DNA from: DATFRY01 sp963764695
GTDB lineage: Bacteria > Myxococcota_A > Polyangia > Haliangiales > Haliangiaceae
Length of the DNA stretch: 64,000 nucleotides
Assembly (NCBI GenBank): GCA_963764695.1
Contig: CAVXTW010000002.1
Location: 124,001 to 188,000 of the forward strand
Direction of reading: 5' to 3'
Part shown: positions 28,281 to 37,280 of the stretch, piece by piece
How the letters are laid out: each line of letters opens with the position of its first letter
Numbering within the stretch: the first letter of the stretch is position 1
Program-made: the position numbers and the translations under genes
The notes under the pieces: generated by a model
What the model saw: the letters and a program-made list of their open reading frames with translations, nothing else
Database searches by the model: none
What the model was told of the DNA's origin: nothing

Positions 28281-30905
28281 CTACAGGCGGGCTTCGCTGG
28301 CCGGCTCGTCGTCGTCGCGCATGCCCTTGAGGAAGCGGAAGCCGGGGGGCGCGCGCAGCGCGTAGCCGTCCTCGGACGAGGTGAGGCCGAGGCCGGTGCC
28401 CTCGAGCAGGGCGCGCAGGCGGTGGATGTTGACGAACAGGGCGTTGGCGTGGCGCAGCGGGTGATAGCCGATGCCCCAGGCTGCCTGGGCCAGCAGCTCC
28501 TTGGACACGACCTGGCCCGGGCACACGGCCATGCGGTAGAGCAGCCGGCGCAGCACGTGGCGCCTGGCGAAGGCGATCGTCCCGGTCGGGCCGCGCAGCT
28601 CGCCGCTGTCGCGGTCGAGCACGATCTCGCCCTCGAGCGGCCGGGCCGAGATGTCCGGCGCGATGCGGCGGCCGCTTGCGGTGACGACCACGTCGCCCAG
28701 CACGCGCAGCAGGCGATCGACGAGGTTGACGTCGGCGCCGTCGGTGCGCAGGATCTCGCGCGCACGCTCGACCGCCTCGGCGTGGCCGGCGGTCTCGCCG
28801 CGCAGGAGCGCCAGCGTGCCGCCGGCCAGCGCGGCCAGGGCCCGCTCGACGCCGAAGCCGGGGCCTTCGATCGCGCCGCTCACCGCGCGAGCCAGCGACT
28901 CGACCCGCCCCTCGTTGCGACTGGCCGCGGCGACCAGCATGGCGTGGGTCCGCGCGCGCGTGGCCCGCGGCATCTCGGCCGCCGGATCGTCGCGGCCGGC
29001 CAGGGCCAGAAAGCGCGCGACCGGCTCCTGCGCCCGGGTGCTGGCCGCCGCGCGCGAGAGCCAGCGCGCGCCGATCCGCTCTGCGTCGGCCGCGAGGCTG
29101 GCCAGCCGCGCCTCCGCGTCGGCGCGTCGGCCCAGGAAGAACAGCGCGCGCACCGCCCACACGTCGAGCCACAGCGCCGCGGCGCGGTACTCGTGGCGTC
29201 GCGCGATCCGCCCGGCGCGCTCGATCAGGCTCAGCGACTCCATGCGCTCGCCGCGGTCCCACAGTCGCACCGCGCGCACCGCGCTGACGTGGACGCGCGA
29301 CAGCACGTCGCGATGGCGGCGCAGGCGCGCCTCGGAGAGCCGCAGCGCGCTGTCGGTCTCCAGCACCAGCGCGTCGGCCGCGCCGGCCAGGCCGCTGGTG
29401 GCGATCGGCAGCAGCGCCGCGCCGCGCAGGCCGAGCGCTCGGTCGTGCCGGTCGGGCGACGCCGCCGCGCCGAGATCGAACTGCCCGGCGCCGTACTGAT
29501 CGAGCCAGCGCAGTGCGGCCGCGCTGGCGCGCAGCTTGCTCGCCTGATCGGGCAGGCGCTCGGACGCGGCGTGAAGCTCTCCACAGGCCGCGTCCACGTG
29601 GTCGCGGTAGCTGGTCGCGATCGCCTGGATCATGGCGAACGAGGCCTGCACGCGCGTGCTGCCGGGCGGCTCGGCGGCCGCCTCGGCCAGGGTCTGCTCG
29701 GCCGCGTCGAGCGCGCCGCGCAGGAGCTGGATGCGGGCCAGCAGCGCCAGCAGCTCGCGGCGGTGCGCCTCGGGATGGGCCAGCGCGCGCCGCAGCTCTG
29801 CCTCGCCCTCGCGCAGATCGAGCAGGCGCAGCCGGCAGCGCCCGCGCCACACCGCCAGCGCCGGCGTCTCGGTCCCCGGCGGCAGCCCGGCCAGGCACTG
29901 CAGGAGCTCGGCGCTGGCGCCCTGCTCGACCAGGCTGCCGGCGCGCGCGGTCAGGTACGCGACCGCCTCGTCCCACTCGCCGGCGCAGCCGAGGTGATGC
30001 ATCGTCTCGCAGGCCAGCGTCACCGGGTCGAGGTCGGCGCGGGCGAGCGCGCCCGGCAGCCGGCGGTGGAGGTCGGCGGTGGCCTCGGCGTCGGCGCGGA
30101 TCAGCTCGCCGAGCAGCTCGCGGACCAGCGGATCGGCGGAGCAGACGCCGGCGCCGTCGCGCTCGATGAGCAGCGCGCGCTGCAGCGCGGCCAGCGCGGC
30201 CTCGCCGCGATCCCCGTCGAGCAGCGACACGAGCGCGCCGGCCGGGATCGGGATGCGCACGAGGGCCATCGCCGACAGGAGCGCCAGCTGATCGGGCGGA
30301 AGCCGCGACAGGCTGGCCAGCAGCGGATGATCGCCGGTGGCACCGCCGGCGTGGGCGCGCCGCAGCATGGCCGGGTTGCCGGCGCTTACCCGGCGGGCCG
30401 ACTCGAAGCCGCTCTGCACGCCGTAGGAGGCGTCGAGCAGGCGCCACAGCCGCTGCGCCGCGCGCGGGTCGATGCCGCGCAGGTGGACCTCGAAGCGATC
30501 GTAGCCGTCGGCGACCGGCAGCCGCTCGCGCGAGGTCAGGATCGCGCGCGAGCGCCCGAGGCAGCGGGCCAGCTCGGCCAGAAATCGGGCCCGCTCGTCC
30601 AGCGCCAGGCGATGCACGTCGTCGATGAGGACCAGGCCCGGCTGCGCGCCGGGATCGCCGGCTCGCTCCAGCAGCTGGCAGCGCAGCTCGCCGAACCAGC
30701 TGGCCACCGGCTCGCCGTCCGCGATCGCCACCTCGATGATCGGGCCGGACCAGCGCGCCGCGCATGCCGCCGCGAGCGCCGTCTTGCCGACGCCGCCCAC
30801 ACCGAGGACGGCGACCATGGGTGTGGAAGTCAGGGCGTCGAGGATCTGCGCGCGCTCGCGCTCTCGCCCGACGAACAGGGTGGGCGGCGAGGGCCCGTAA
30901 GGCAT
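28281..30905 (-). CDS. STAND-type ATPase regulator with C-terminal winged helix
   Basis: An 874-residue signal-transduction ATPase. The N-terminus has FVGRERERAQIL, Walker A GVGGVGKT (about residue 38) and Walker B GLVLIDDVHRL, followed by helical TPR-like repeats from about 300 to 730. The C-terminal 130 residues resemble an OmpR/PhoB-type winged helix (FARRHVLRRLLYRMAVCPG, VSKELLAQAAWG, ANALFVNIHRLRALL). This is LuxR-MalT or SARP-like, but with the DNA-binding domain of OmpR type at the C-terminus. The ATG at 30905 follows a GGAGG about 25 bases upstream. Confidence 0.8.
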   Translation of the reverse strand: MPYGPSPPTLFVGRERERAQILDALTSTPMVAVLGVGGVGKTALAAACAARWSGPIIEVAIADGEPVASWFGELRCQLLERAGDPGAQPGLVLIDDVHRLALDERARFLAELARCLGRSRAILTSRERLPVADGYDRFEVHLRGIDPRAAQRLWRLLDASYGVQSGFESARRVSAGNPAMLRRAHAGGATGDHPLLASLSRLPPDQLALLSAMALVRIPIPAGALVSLLDGDRGEAALAALQRALLIERDGAGVCSADPLVRELLGELIRADAEATADLHRRLPGALARADLDPVTLACETMHHLGCAGEWDEAVAYLTARAGSLVEQGASAELLQCLAGLPPGTETPALAVWRGRCRLRLLDLREGEAELRRALAHPEAHRRELLALLARIQLLRGALDAAEQTLAEAAAEPPGSTRVQASFAMIQAIATSYRDHVDAACGELHAASERLPDQASKLRASAAALRWLDQYGAGQFDLGAAASPDRHDRALGLRGAALLPIATSGLAGAADALVLETDSALRLSEARLRRHRDVLSRVHVSAVRAVRLWDRGERMESLSLIERAGRIARRHEYRAAALWLDVWAVRALFFLGRRADAEARLASLAADAERIGARWLSRAAASTRAQEPVARFLALAGRDDPAAEMPRATRARTHAMLVAAASRNEGRVESLARAVSGAIEGPGFGVERALAALAGGTLALLRGETAGHAEAVERAREILRTDGADVNLVDRLLRVLGDVVVTASGRRIAPDISARPLEGEIVLDRDSGELRGPTGTIAFARRHVLRRLLYRMAVCPGQVVSKELLAQAAWGIGYHPLRHANALFVNIHRLRALLEGTGLGLTSSEDGYALRAPPGFRFLKGMRDDDEPASEARL

Positions 30906-31145
30906 GCTGCTGGCTATTACGCTGGAAACCTCCTCGGGATTCCACCGTTCGTGCGTCGTGGCGTACCAGCTCGTCTTCCGCGACGAGGGGTCTGTCAGAC
31001 CAGATCGCGTGATGCATGTCGATGCGAGCGCAACGCGTGCGCCGCGCGCTCGAGACTGCGGCTCATCGTGGGCAGTCGAGCCGCCGTTCGTCGCCGCGAA
31101 CGATGCTCAACGCGCGTTCGATCACGTCACGTCTACAATCTCGGC

Positions 31146-31715
31146 GTGTCCGAAAAAGATCGCGAGCGCTGGAACGCGCGCTGGCTCGAGCGCGAACGCG
31201 ACGGCGAGCGATCGCCGCCGGCGGCGTGGATCGTCTCGCTCGATCCGATCCTGCCGCGCACCGGCCGCGCCCTCGACATCGCCGGCGGCACCGGGCGCCA
31301 CGCGGTCTGGCTGGCCCGGCGCGGCCTCGACGTGACGCTGGTCGACGTCAGCGACGAGGGCCTGCGCCTGGCCGGGGCCGCCGCCCGCGAGGCCGGCGCG
31401 TCGATCGATGTGCGCCGCGTCGACCTCGAGGCCGAGCCGCTGCCCGCCGGCCCCTGGGACCTGGTGCTCTGCTTCCACTATCTTCAGCGCTCGCTGTTCG
31501 GGCCCATCGCGGCCGCGCTCGCGCCCGGCGGGCTGCTGGTCTTCTGCCACCAGACCCGCGCGAACCTGGAGCGCCACCCGCGCCCGGGCCCCGAGTACCT
31601 GCTCGACGAGGGCGAGGCGCCGCGCCTGGCCGCGGGCCTCGAGATCGTCAGCCACGCCGAGGGCTGGCACGATGAGGGCCGCCACGAGGCCCACCTGGTG
31701 GCCCGGCGGGTGTAG
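31146..31715 (+). CDS. SAM-dependent methyltransferase
   Basis: A 189-residue class I methyltransferase. Motif I is ALDIAGGTGRHAVWLARRG (about residues 44-62), followed by the acidic residue in VTLVDVSDEG and the strand WDLVLCFHYLQ. The size and WNARW N-terminus resemble the TehB/thiopurine-methyltransferase-like group. The GTG start is chosen because upstream sequence in frame has no conserved residues. Substrate is unknown. It converges with the large lipoprotein gene. Confidence 0.85.
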   Translation: MSEKDRERWNARWLERERDGERSPPAAWIVSLDPILPRTGRALDIAGGTGRHAVWLARRGLDVTLVDVSDEGLRLAGAAAREAGASIDVRRVDLEAEPLPAGPWDLVLCFHYLQRSLFGPIAAALAPGGLLVFCHQTRANLERHPRPGPEYLLDEGEAPRLAAGLEIVSHAEGWHDEGRHEAHLVARRV

Positions 31716-31732
31716 CCGCGACGCACCGCCTG

Positions 31733-33794
31733 CTACGGCAGGACGATGCGATAGCTGGTTGGTGGCGCCCGCGTAGCCGTACACCCGCACCGCGCCTCCT
31801 GCCGGCACAGCCACGCTCTCGCTGTCGGACGTGCTCTCCGACGCCGCCACCTGCGCGCCGCTGGCGTCGAAGGCGGCCATGTCCAGGTCGCCGCCGGCGT
31901 GGGAGAACTCGATGACCACCTCGCCGCCGCCGCTCACCGCGAACCAGTCGCTGTCGCCCGCGCAGATGGCCAGGTCGTCCTGGCTGCCGGACGCGCTGGC
32001 CGCCTGGGCCTGGCCGTTGTTCGGCTCGAGCGCGTCGGTGCATCCGGTCTGGGGAGGCGCGCCGCGGCCCTGCCAGTCGCAGTAGGCCGTCCCGGCGTGG
32101 TCGGCCTCGCGATCGGACGCCGCGTCGCGCTGCGGACAGGCCTCGTCCTCGCTCCACGCCACCCACTGTGCCCCGCGCCCGCTGTCGGCCGCGAACCGGG
32201 ACCAGCGCTGGTAGCCGTCGGACTGGCTCATGAACACGCTCGGCGCCCGGCACACGCCTTCGGCCTCGGCCTCGGCCTTCTCGGCGGCGGCCAGGTCGAC
32301 GACGATCTGGTACATCGCGCTGGTCGACGAGTTCCAGCAGCAGGTCTTCGACGCCGTGTACTCCAGCTCGGCGAAGATGTAGTCCTCCTCGCTGCGGTAC
32401 TGCCGGTCGACCTCGGCCCGCGGCGTGCCGAACTCGCGCTCCATCAGATCGTAGAGCTCGGCGAAGCTGCGCTCGCGCCGCTCGCGCGCCGCGCACGAGG
32501 CCGGGTAGTTGCGCAGGTGCCGGCGCGCGTCCTCGATGCTCGACAGCAGGCCGTCGCGCGCATCCTCGGGCGAGATCTGGCCCAGCAGCTGCGCGAACCG
32601 CTCCGGCCGCGCCGCGATGCGCGCCAGGTCGGTGCTGTTGATCCAGTGGGCCTCGTCGGCCTGCATCCAGGTGTTGGTCCAGTAGCCGTCGATGTTCTTT
32701 GTCACCCGCCAGCGCTTGAGGCCGCCGCCCAGGGCCGCGTAGCGGTCGCCGTCGCTGTTCTCTCCCTCGCCTCCGGTGCGCTCGTCGGTGAAGTACTGCT
32801 TGGAGCGCACGCCGGACTCCCACACGCCCTGGCGGCGCGGCATCGAGCCGGACACCAGCGCCACGTCCAGGTTGCCCTCGCCGACCGGGGTCACCTCCTT
32901 GACGACGAGGGTGTGGCCGATGCCGACCCGCTGCCAGCGCTCGAGCAGCGAGTCGCCGGCCCGCACCGCCTCGGGGACGATGTTGTAGGTGTTGGCGGTG
33001 TCGGCCAGGTTGGCCGAGCCGATGTAGTTGAGGGTCAGGAGCAGGAAGTGGCCGGCCCGCTTGTTGAGGTGGATCTCGTCGGCGTAGGTGCCGAAGGTCG
33101 CCCCCTCGCCGAGCATCGGCTGCTCGTCCACCCCGCCCGCCAGCAGGCGCCGGCGCAGCGCCTCGTCGCGCGGCCAGTCGCGCACGTCGGGGGGCGGCTG
33201 CCCGGAGCGGTCGGCGTACTGGATCGCGTACTCCGGCGTGCTGGCGTAGCGGCCATTCGCCGTGCGCACGCCGTTGTGGCCGAAGAAGACCCGCTGTCCG
33301 TTCGAGTCGACCGCCTCGAGGAAGAAGGGCAGCTCGTACCAGGCCGCGAAGCTGATGCGCAGGAAGATCGACAGCTCGGCGCACTCCAGCGAGGGAGACG
33401 GCAGCGACTTGCCCCACGGCGTGGTCAGGAGAAAGGTGTCGTCGCCGCCGACGCTGGCGGTGCGCTCCATGGAAAGGATCCACCGGGCGTACTTCTCGTC
33501 CCAGGTCAGCCCCGAGTCCGCATCCCAGGCCAGGCCGGCCTGGCGGGCGGCCGGCGTGTCGCGGTCCTCCCAGCGGTTGCGCGCCGTCCATACCTGGGTG
33601 CGGCTGGTGTCGGTGTTGACCAGGAGGCCGCGCCGGTTCGCGCTGTCCTCCTTGCCGGCGGCCGGCACCGGAGAGAGCGGGCCGTCCATCCCGTACTCGT
33701 CATCGACGTCGATCGATCCCGGTCCTGCGCTCGGGCCGCCCGCGCACCCGACCGACCCGAGGAGAAGAAGCACTGCCATGGCCCGACCCAGCAT
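31733..33794 (-). CDS. Large lipoprotein with C-terminal PPC-like domain (one frameshift at the end)
   Basis: About 687 residues with a lipoprotein signal (LLLLGSVGCAGG). The central region has no family I recognise. It includes a cysteine in SLECAELSIFLR and a histidine in GHTLVVKE, a pairing seen in papain/transglutaminase folds, but this is only suggestive. The C-terminal 90 residues resemble a pre-peptidase C-terminal beta domain (ALEPNN, GDSDWFAV, VYGYAGATNQ). Near 31755 one extra base moves the frame away from the natural ending YRIVLP and the TAG at 31733-31735; without it the frame would run into the methyltransferase gene. An outer-membrane or secreted location is likely. Confidence 0.72.
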
Positions 33795-34043
33795 GGGCGG
33801 AGCGCATAGCAGGCGGCGTGCCGATGCCCGCACGCGCTTCACGGCTTCGGTTTCGCAGCCTTGCTCGATCGCTGTCCGGCAACTGTCCCGGTCACCGGAC
33901 AGCCGTCTGGCCACTCCGTCCGACCCCACGGACGCCGGCAGCGCCTCTCATCGACCGTGCTAGCGTTGACGCGCGATGACCGGGACCGCATGGCTCGGCA
34001 CGGCAGACCGGGCGACATTGATGTGAGCCAGCCCCTTCCAGTC

Positions 34044-35091
34044 ATGACCCCGGCCCGGCGCTCGACCCGGCTGTTCTGGCTGCTGCACGGCGGCGGCTGG
34101 TCCGGGATGTTCCTGCTCAACTACCTGTCCGGGCTGGCCCACGGCAAGCCGACCGACTACTGGAAGACGGCGCTGCCCATGGCGGTGGCCGGCTTTCTTG
34201 TCACGCTGGTGCTTCGCCCGATCCTGCGCCGGCTGGCCGACGTGCCGCCCTGGCGGCTCATCGCGCTGATGGCGCTGCCGGTGCTGCTGGCGTCGGGCGC
34301 GATGGGCATGGCCTACGTGTTCGCGCTCATCGACTGGTGCGGCGAGGAGTGCCGGCCCGACAGCACGCTCGGCTACGTGGCCTACCTGGGCAGCAGCCTG
34401 TACGTGGTGACGACCTGGGTGGCGCTGTACGTCGGCATCAAGGTGCACCAGCGGCTGCGCGAGCAGAAGGAGGCGGCGCTGGCCGCCACCGCCATCGCGC
34501 ACCAGGCCCAGCTGCGCATGCTGCGCTACCAGCTCAACCCGCACTTCCTGTTCAACACCCTGAACGCGATCACGACGCTCAACCTGGACGGGGACACCGC
34601 GACCGCCAACCGCATGGTCGAGGGGCTGTCGGCGTTCTTCCGCCACTCGCTGGACAACGATCCGATGCAGCGGGTGACCGTGGCCGAGGAGGTCTACTGC
34701 CATCCGGCTCTACCTCGGCATCGAGGAGATCCGCTTCGCCGACCGGCTGCGCGTGGAGATCGAGATCGCGGAGGAGTGCCGGTCGGCGCTGGTGCCGAGC
34801 CTGGTGCTGCAGCCGCTGGTCGAGAACGCGATCAAGCACGCCGTGTCCAAGAAGGTGGAGGGCGGCACCGTGCGCATCGCCGCCCACCGCTCCGGCGCGC
34901 GCCTGCACCTGAGCGTGGCCGACGACGGGCCGGGCAGCGCGACGACCGGCGCGCCGCGCGGGGTGGGCCTGCGCAACACCCGCGACCGCCTGCTGGTCCT
35001 GTACGGCGAGGAGCAGAGCTTCGAGCTGGGCAACCGTCCGCAGGGCGGCTGCGAGGTGCGCCTGAGCCTGCCGTTCGAGACCCGGGCGTGA
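34044..35091 (+). CDS. LytS/YehU-type sensor histidine kinase (one frameshift)
   Basis: About 349 residues with four hydrophobic helices at the N-terminus, a coiled coil (VHQRLREQKEAALAAT), then the His_kinase motif LRYQLNPHFLFNTLNAI, where the first His (about residue 164) is the phospho-site. The HATPase domain follows in the next frame: LVLQPLVENAIKHAV, DDGPG, GVGLRNTRDRL. One extra base near 34699 separates VAEEVY from AIRLYLGIEEIRF. A GTG at 34024 is an alternative start. The stop overlaps the GTG of the LytTR response regulator by two bases, which fixes the pair as an operon. Confidence 0.87.
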
Positions 35092-36143
35092 CCCGCCGGA
35101 TCCGCACGCTGATCGTCGACGACGAGCCGCTGGCCCGCCGCGGGCTGGAGCTGCGCCTGGCCGGCCACGCCGACATCGACATCGTGGCCCAGGCGGGCGA
35201 CGGCATCGCGGCGACGCGCGCGGTGTCCGAGCACGCGCCAGATCTGATGTTCCTCGACGTGCAGATGCCGGGGCTCGACGGGTTCGCGGCGCTCGGCGCC
35301 ATCCCGGCCGCGCAGCTGCCGCTGACCGTCTTCGTCACCGCCTACGATCACTACGCCGTCCGCGCCTTCGAGGCGTGCGCGATCGACTACCTGCTCAAGC
35401 CGCTCGAGGATGTGCGCCTGCGCCAGGCGCTGTCGAGGGTGCGGGCGACGCTGGCCGGGCGCGAGGCGCAGGATCACCGCGACCGGCTGCTCCAGCTGCT
35501 CGGCCAGGTCAGCGGCCGCCCGGATCTGGGCCTGGCCGAGGTGCTCGATGATGGTGGCGATGCGCTGCGCGGCGACGCCCCGCTGGCCATCCGCGACGGA
35601 CAGCGCATCGTGCGGGTGCCGCCGGGCGAGATCCGCTGGGTCGACGCGGCCGGCGACTACATGTGCATCCACACCGACCGCGAGACCCACGTCCTGCGCG
35701 CCACCATGCGCGAGATGGAGCGGCGACTGGATCCTCGCCGCTTCCCGCGCATCCACCGGTCCATCATCGTCAACGCGGCGCGGGTGACGGCGCTGCGGCC
35801 GCACCTCAACGGCGAGTACTTCCTGACCCTCGACTGCGGCCACGAGCTGAAGCTGTCGCGCAGCTACCGCGACCGCCTCCCGCTGTTCAAGTACGCCGCC
35901 CGCTGCGACGAAGCGTGCGGGACCGGCGACGAGCCGAAGGGCGCGCGAGGCCGGGCAGGTGGAGAATCGGCCCATGAGGTCGCCCACGGCCGAGCCGGTC
36001 CGCCCCGCCATCTGTGCCATCTGCGCGATCGCGGTCGTCGCGGTCGCGGTGTGCCTGGCGCTCACCGCGGCCTGCTCCTGACGCTCAGCGATCGGGGCTC
36101 GCGGTGCAGTCGAGGAAGTGCGGGTCGAACACCGAGCCGATGA
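35088..36143 (+). CDS. LytTR-family response regulator
   Basis: A receiver domain (LIVDDEPLARRG, phospho-Asp in LMFLDVQMPG, lysine in YLLKPLED) is followed by a LytTR DNA-binding domain (GEIRWVDAAGDYMCIHT, RRFPRIHRSIIVNAARV, ELKLSRSYRDRLP) ending near residue 275. The frame stays open to 36143, giving an unusually long, low-complexity tail. A stop at 35975-35977 in another frame would give a normal length if one base is wrong after about 35920. It is translationally coupled to the sensor kinase. Confidence 0.88.
   Translation: MTRRIRTLIVDDEPLARRGLELRLAGHADIDIVAQAGDGIAATRAVSEHAPDLMFLDVQMPGLDGFAALGAIPAAQLPLTVFVTAYDHYAVRAFEACAIDYLLKPLEDVRLRQALSRVRATLAGREAQDHRDRLLQLLGQVSGRPDLGLAEVLDDGGDALRGDAPLAIRDGQRIVRVPPGEIRWVDAAGDYMCIHTDRETHVLRATMREMERRLDPRRFPRIHRSIIVNAARVTALRPHLNGEYFLTLDCGHELKLSRSYRDRLPLFKYAARCDEACGTGDEPKGARGRAGGESAHEVAHGRAGPPRHLCHLRDRGRRGRGVPGAHRGLLLTLSDRGSRCSRGSAGRTPSR
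35974..36081 (+). CDS. Possible small membrane peptide
   Basis: A 35-residue frame starts at ATG 35974 with GGTGGAG ten bases upstream and consists of a short N-terminus and one strongly hydrophobic helix ending LALTAACS. It overlaps the long tail of the LytTR gene in another frame, and would follow a corrected LytTR stop by an ATGA overlap. Small single-helix peptides behind two-component genes exist, but this one may be chance. Confidence 0.3.
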   Translation: MRSPTAEPVRPAICAICAIAVVAVAVCLALTAACS

Positions 36144-37185
36144 GCAGTCGCCCCTGGCGCCACGCCGCCACCGACGATCCCGAGATGTCGTCTCCGGCGC
36201 TGAGGAACACCTCGGTCACGTCGTAGCCGCTGTCGGCTCGATGGATGCGCAGGGCCTGCGACGGCGACAGCTTGTCGGCGTCCTTCGCGTACGCGACGAA
36301 GGTGAGCAGCTTGGGATGCGCGCCGATCCACAGATCGCCGGTGGCGTCGATCTCGATGTTGTCGGGACCGGTGTCCACGTCGATCTCGTCCTTCAGCGTG
36401 AGCGCGCCGGTGGTGGCGTCGCGATCGTAGACCGCCACGGCGAAGCTGGTCACCATGGCGACGAACACGTGCGCACCGTCGGGGCTGACCGCGATGCCGT
36501 TGGCGTAGCGGATGTCGTCGGCCACCTCGACGAACCGCTTGCCGTCGAAGTAGAGGACGCTGGCCTTCTTGAGGCGCAGGTACTCCTCGAGGGTGCGTCC
36601 GAAGCCGGGCTCGGTGCCGTGATCGTTGGTGACGTAGAAGCGGTCCTCGCCCACCGGCGCGATGTCGTTGGGGCTGATCATCATCTCGCTCTCGATGCGC
36701 CGGCGATGCACCAGCATGCCGTCGGCGCCGACCTCGAAGATCTCGACGGTGTGGCCCGGACCCTTGCCCGGATTGGCGCCGAACAGCGACGAGCCCGGAT
36801 GGTTGACGACGAAGACGAGGGTGCGCCCGTCCGGCGCGACCCACAGGCCGATGCCGTGCGGGTGGAAGGTCGCGTCCGCCTTCGGCGTGAGGTTGCGCGG
36901 AGGCAGCCCGCCGGCGAGCTCGTAGCCGAAGATGGCGCCGGGGACAGGCTTGCCGGCCAGGGTCGCGCGGCGGTTGTCCGACGAGATGTAGGCCGTCCCG
37001 GTGCGCGGATGGAAGGTGATGTCCTCGGCGCCGACGACGCCCGGCACGCGCTTGCACGTCCCGGCGAAGTGCGGCTCGATCGATCGGAGCTCCCCCGCCT
37101 TCACATAGATGTAGAGGATGTAGCTTCCGACGCCGACCAGCAGCACGAGCAGGACGTAAAGCGGGATCTTGACCTTGCGGGACAT
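36085..37185 (-). CDS. Paraoxonase/arylesterase-like six-bladed propeller enzyme, membrane-anchored
   Basis: A 366-residue protein with an uncleaved N-terminal helix (IPLYVLLVLLVGVGSYILY). It resembles the PON family: GAEDITFHP, TFHPHGIGLW (catalytic-dyad histidine region), MMISPNDIAPV, RFYVTNDHGTE, IRYANGIAVSPDG, TGPDNIEIDATGDLWIGAHP and LIGSVFDPHFLDC, which hold the calcium ligands of mammalian PON1. PON enzymes hydrolyse lactones, including acyl-homoserine lactones, and aryl esters. The ATG at 37185 has AGGAG eight bases upstream. Confidence 0.83.
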   Translation of the reverse strand: MSRKVKIPLYVLLVLLVGVGSYILYIYVKAGELRSIEPHFAGTCKRVPGVVGAEDITFHPRTGTAYISSDNRRATLAGKPVPGAIFGYELAGGLPPRNLTPKADATFHPHGIGLWVAPDGRTLVFVVNHPGSSLFGANPGKGPGHTVEIFEVGADGMLVHRRRIESEMMISPNDIAPVGEDRFYVTNDHGTEPGFGRTLEEYLRLKKASVLYFDGKRFVEVADDIRYANGIAVSPDGAHVFVAMVTSFAVAVYDRDATTGALTLKDEIDVDTGPDNIEIDATGDLWIGAHPKLLTFVAYAKDADKLSPSQALRIHRADSGYDVTEVFLSAGDDISGSSVAAWRQGRLLIGSVFDPHFLDCTASPDR

Positions 37186-37280
37186 GCGCGCTCCTGGACG
37201 GCGGGAGGCCGGGGCGGGCCGAGCGTACACGGTGGCCGCGGGAGCGACCAGCCGCGCCGCAGCAGTCGCGCGCGGCGGGA

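Noticed and set aside
31716..33809. Plus-strand frame of 636 codons from 31899
   Set aside because: Antisense to the large lipoprotein gene and without recognisable features.
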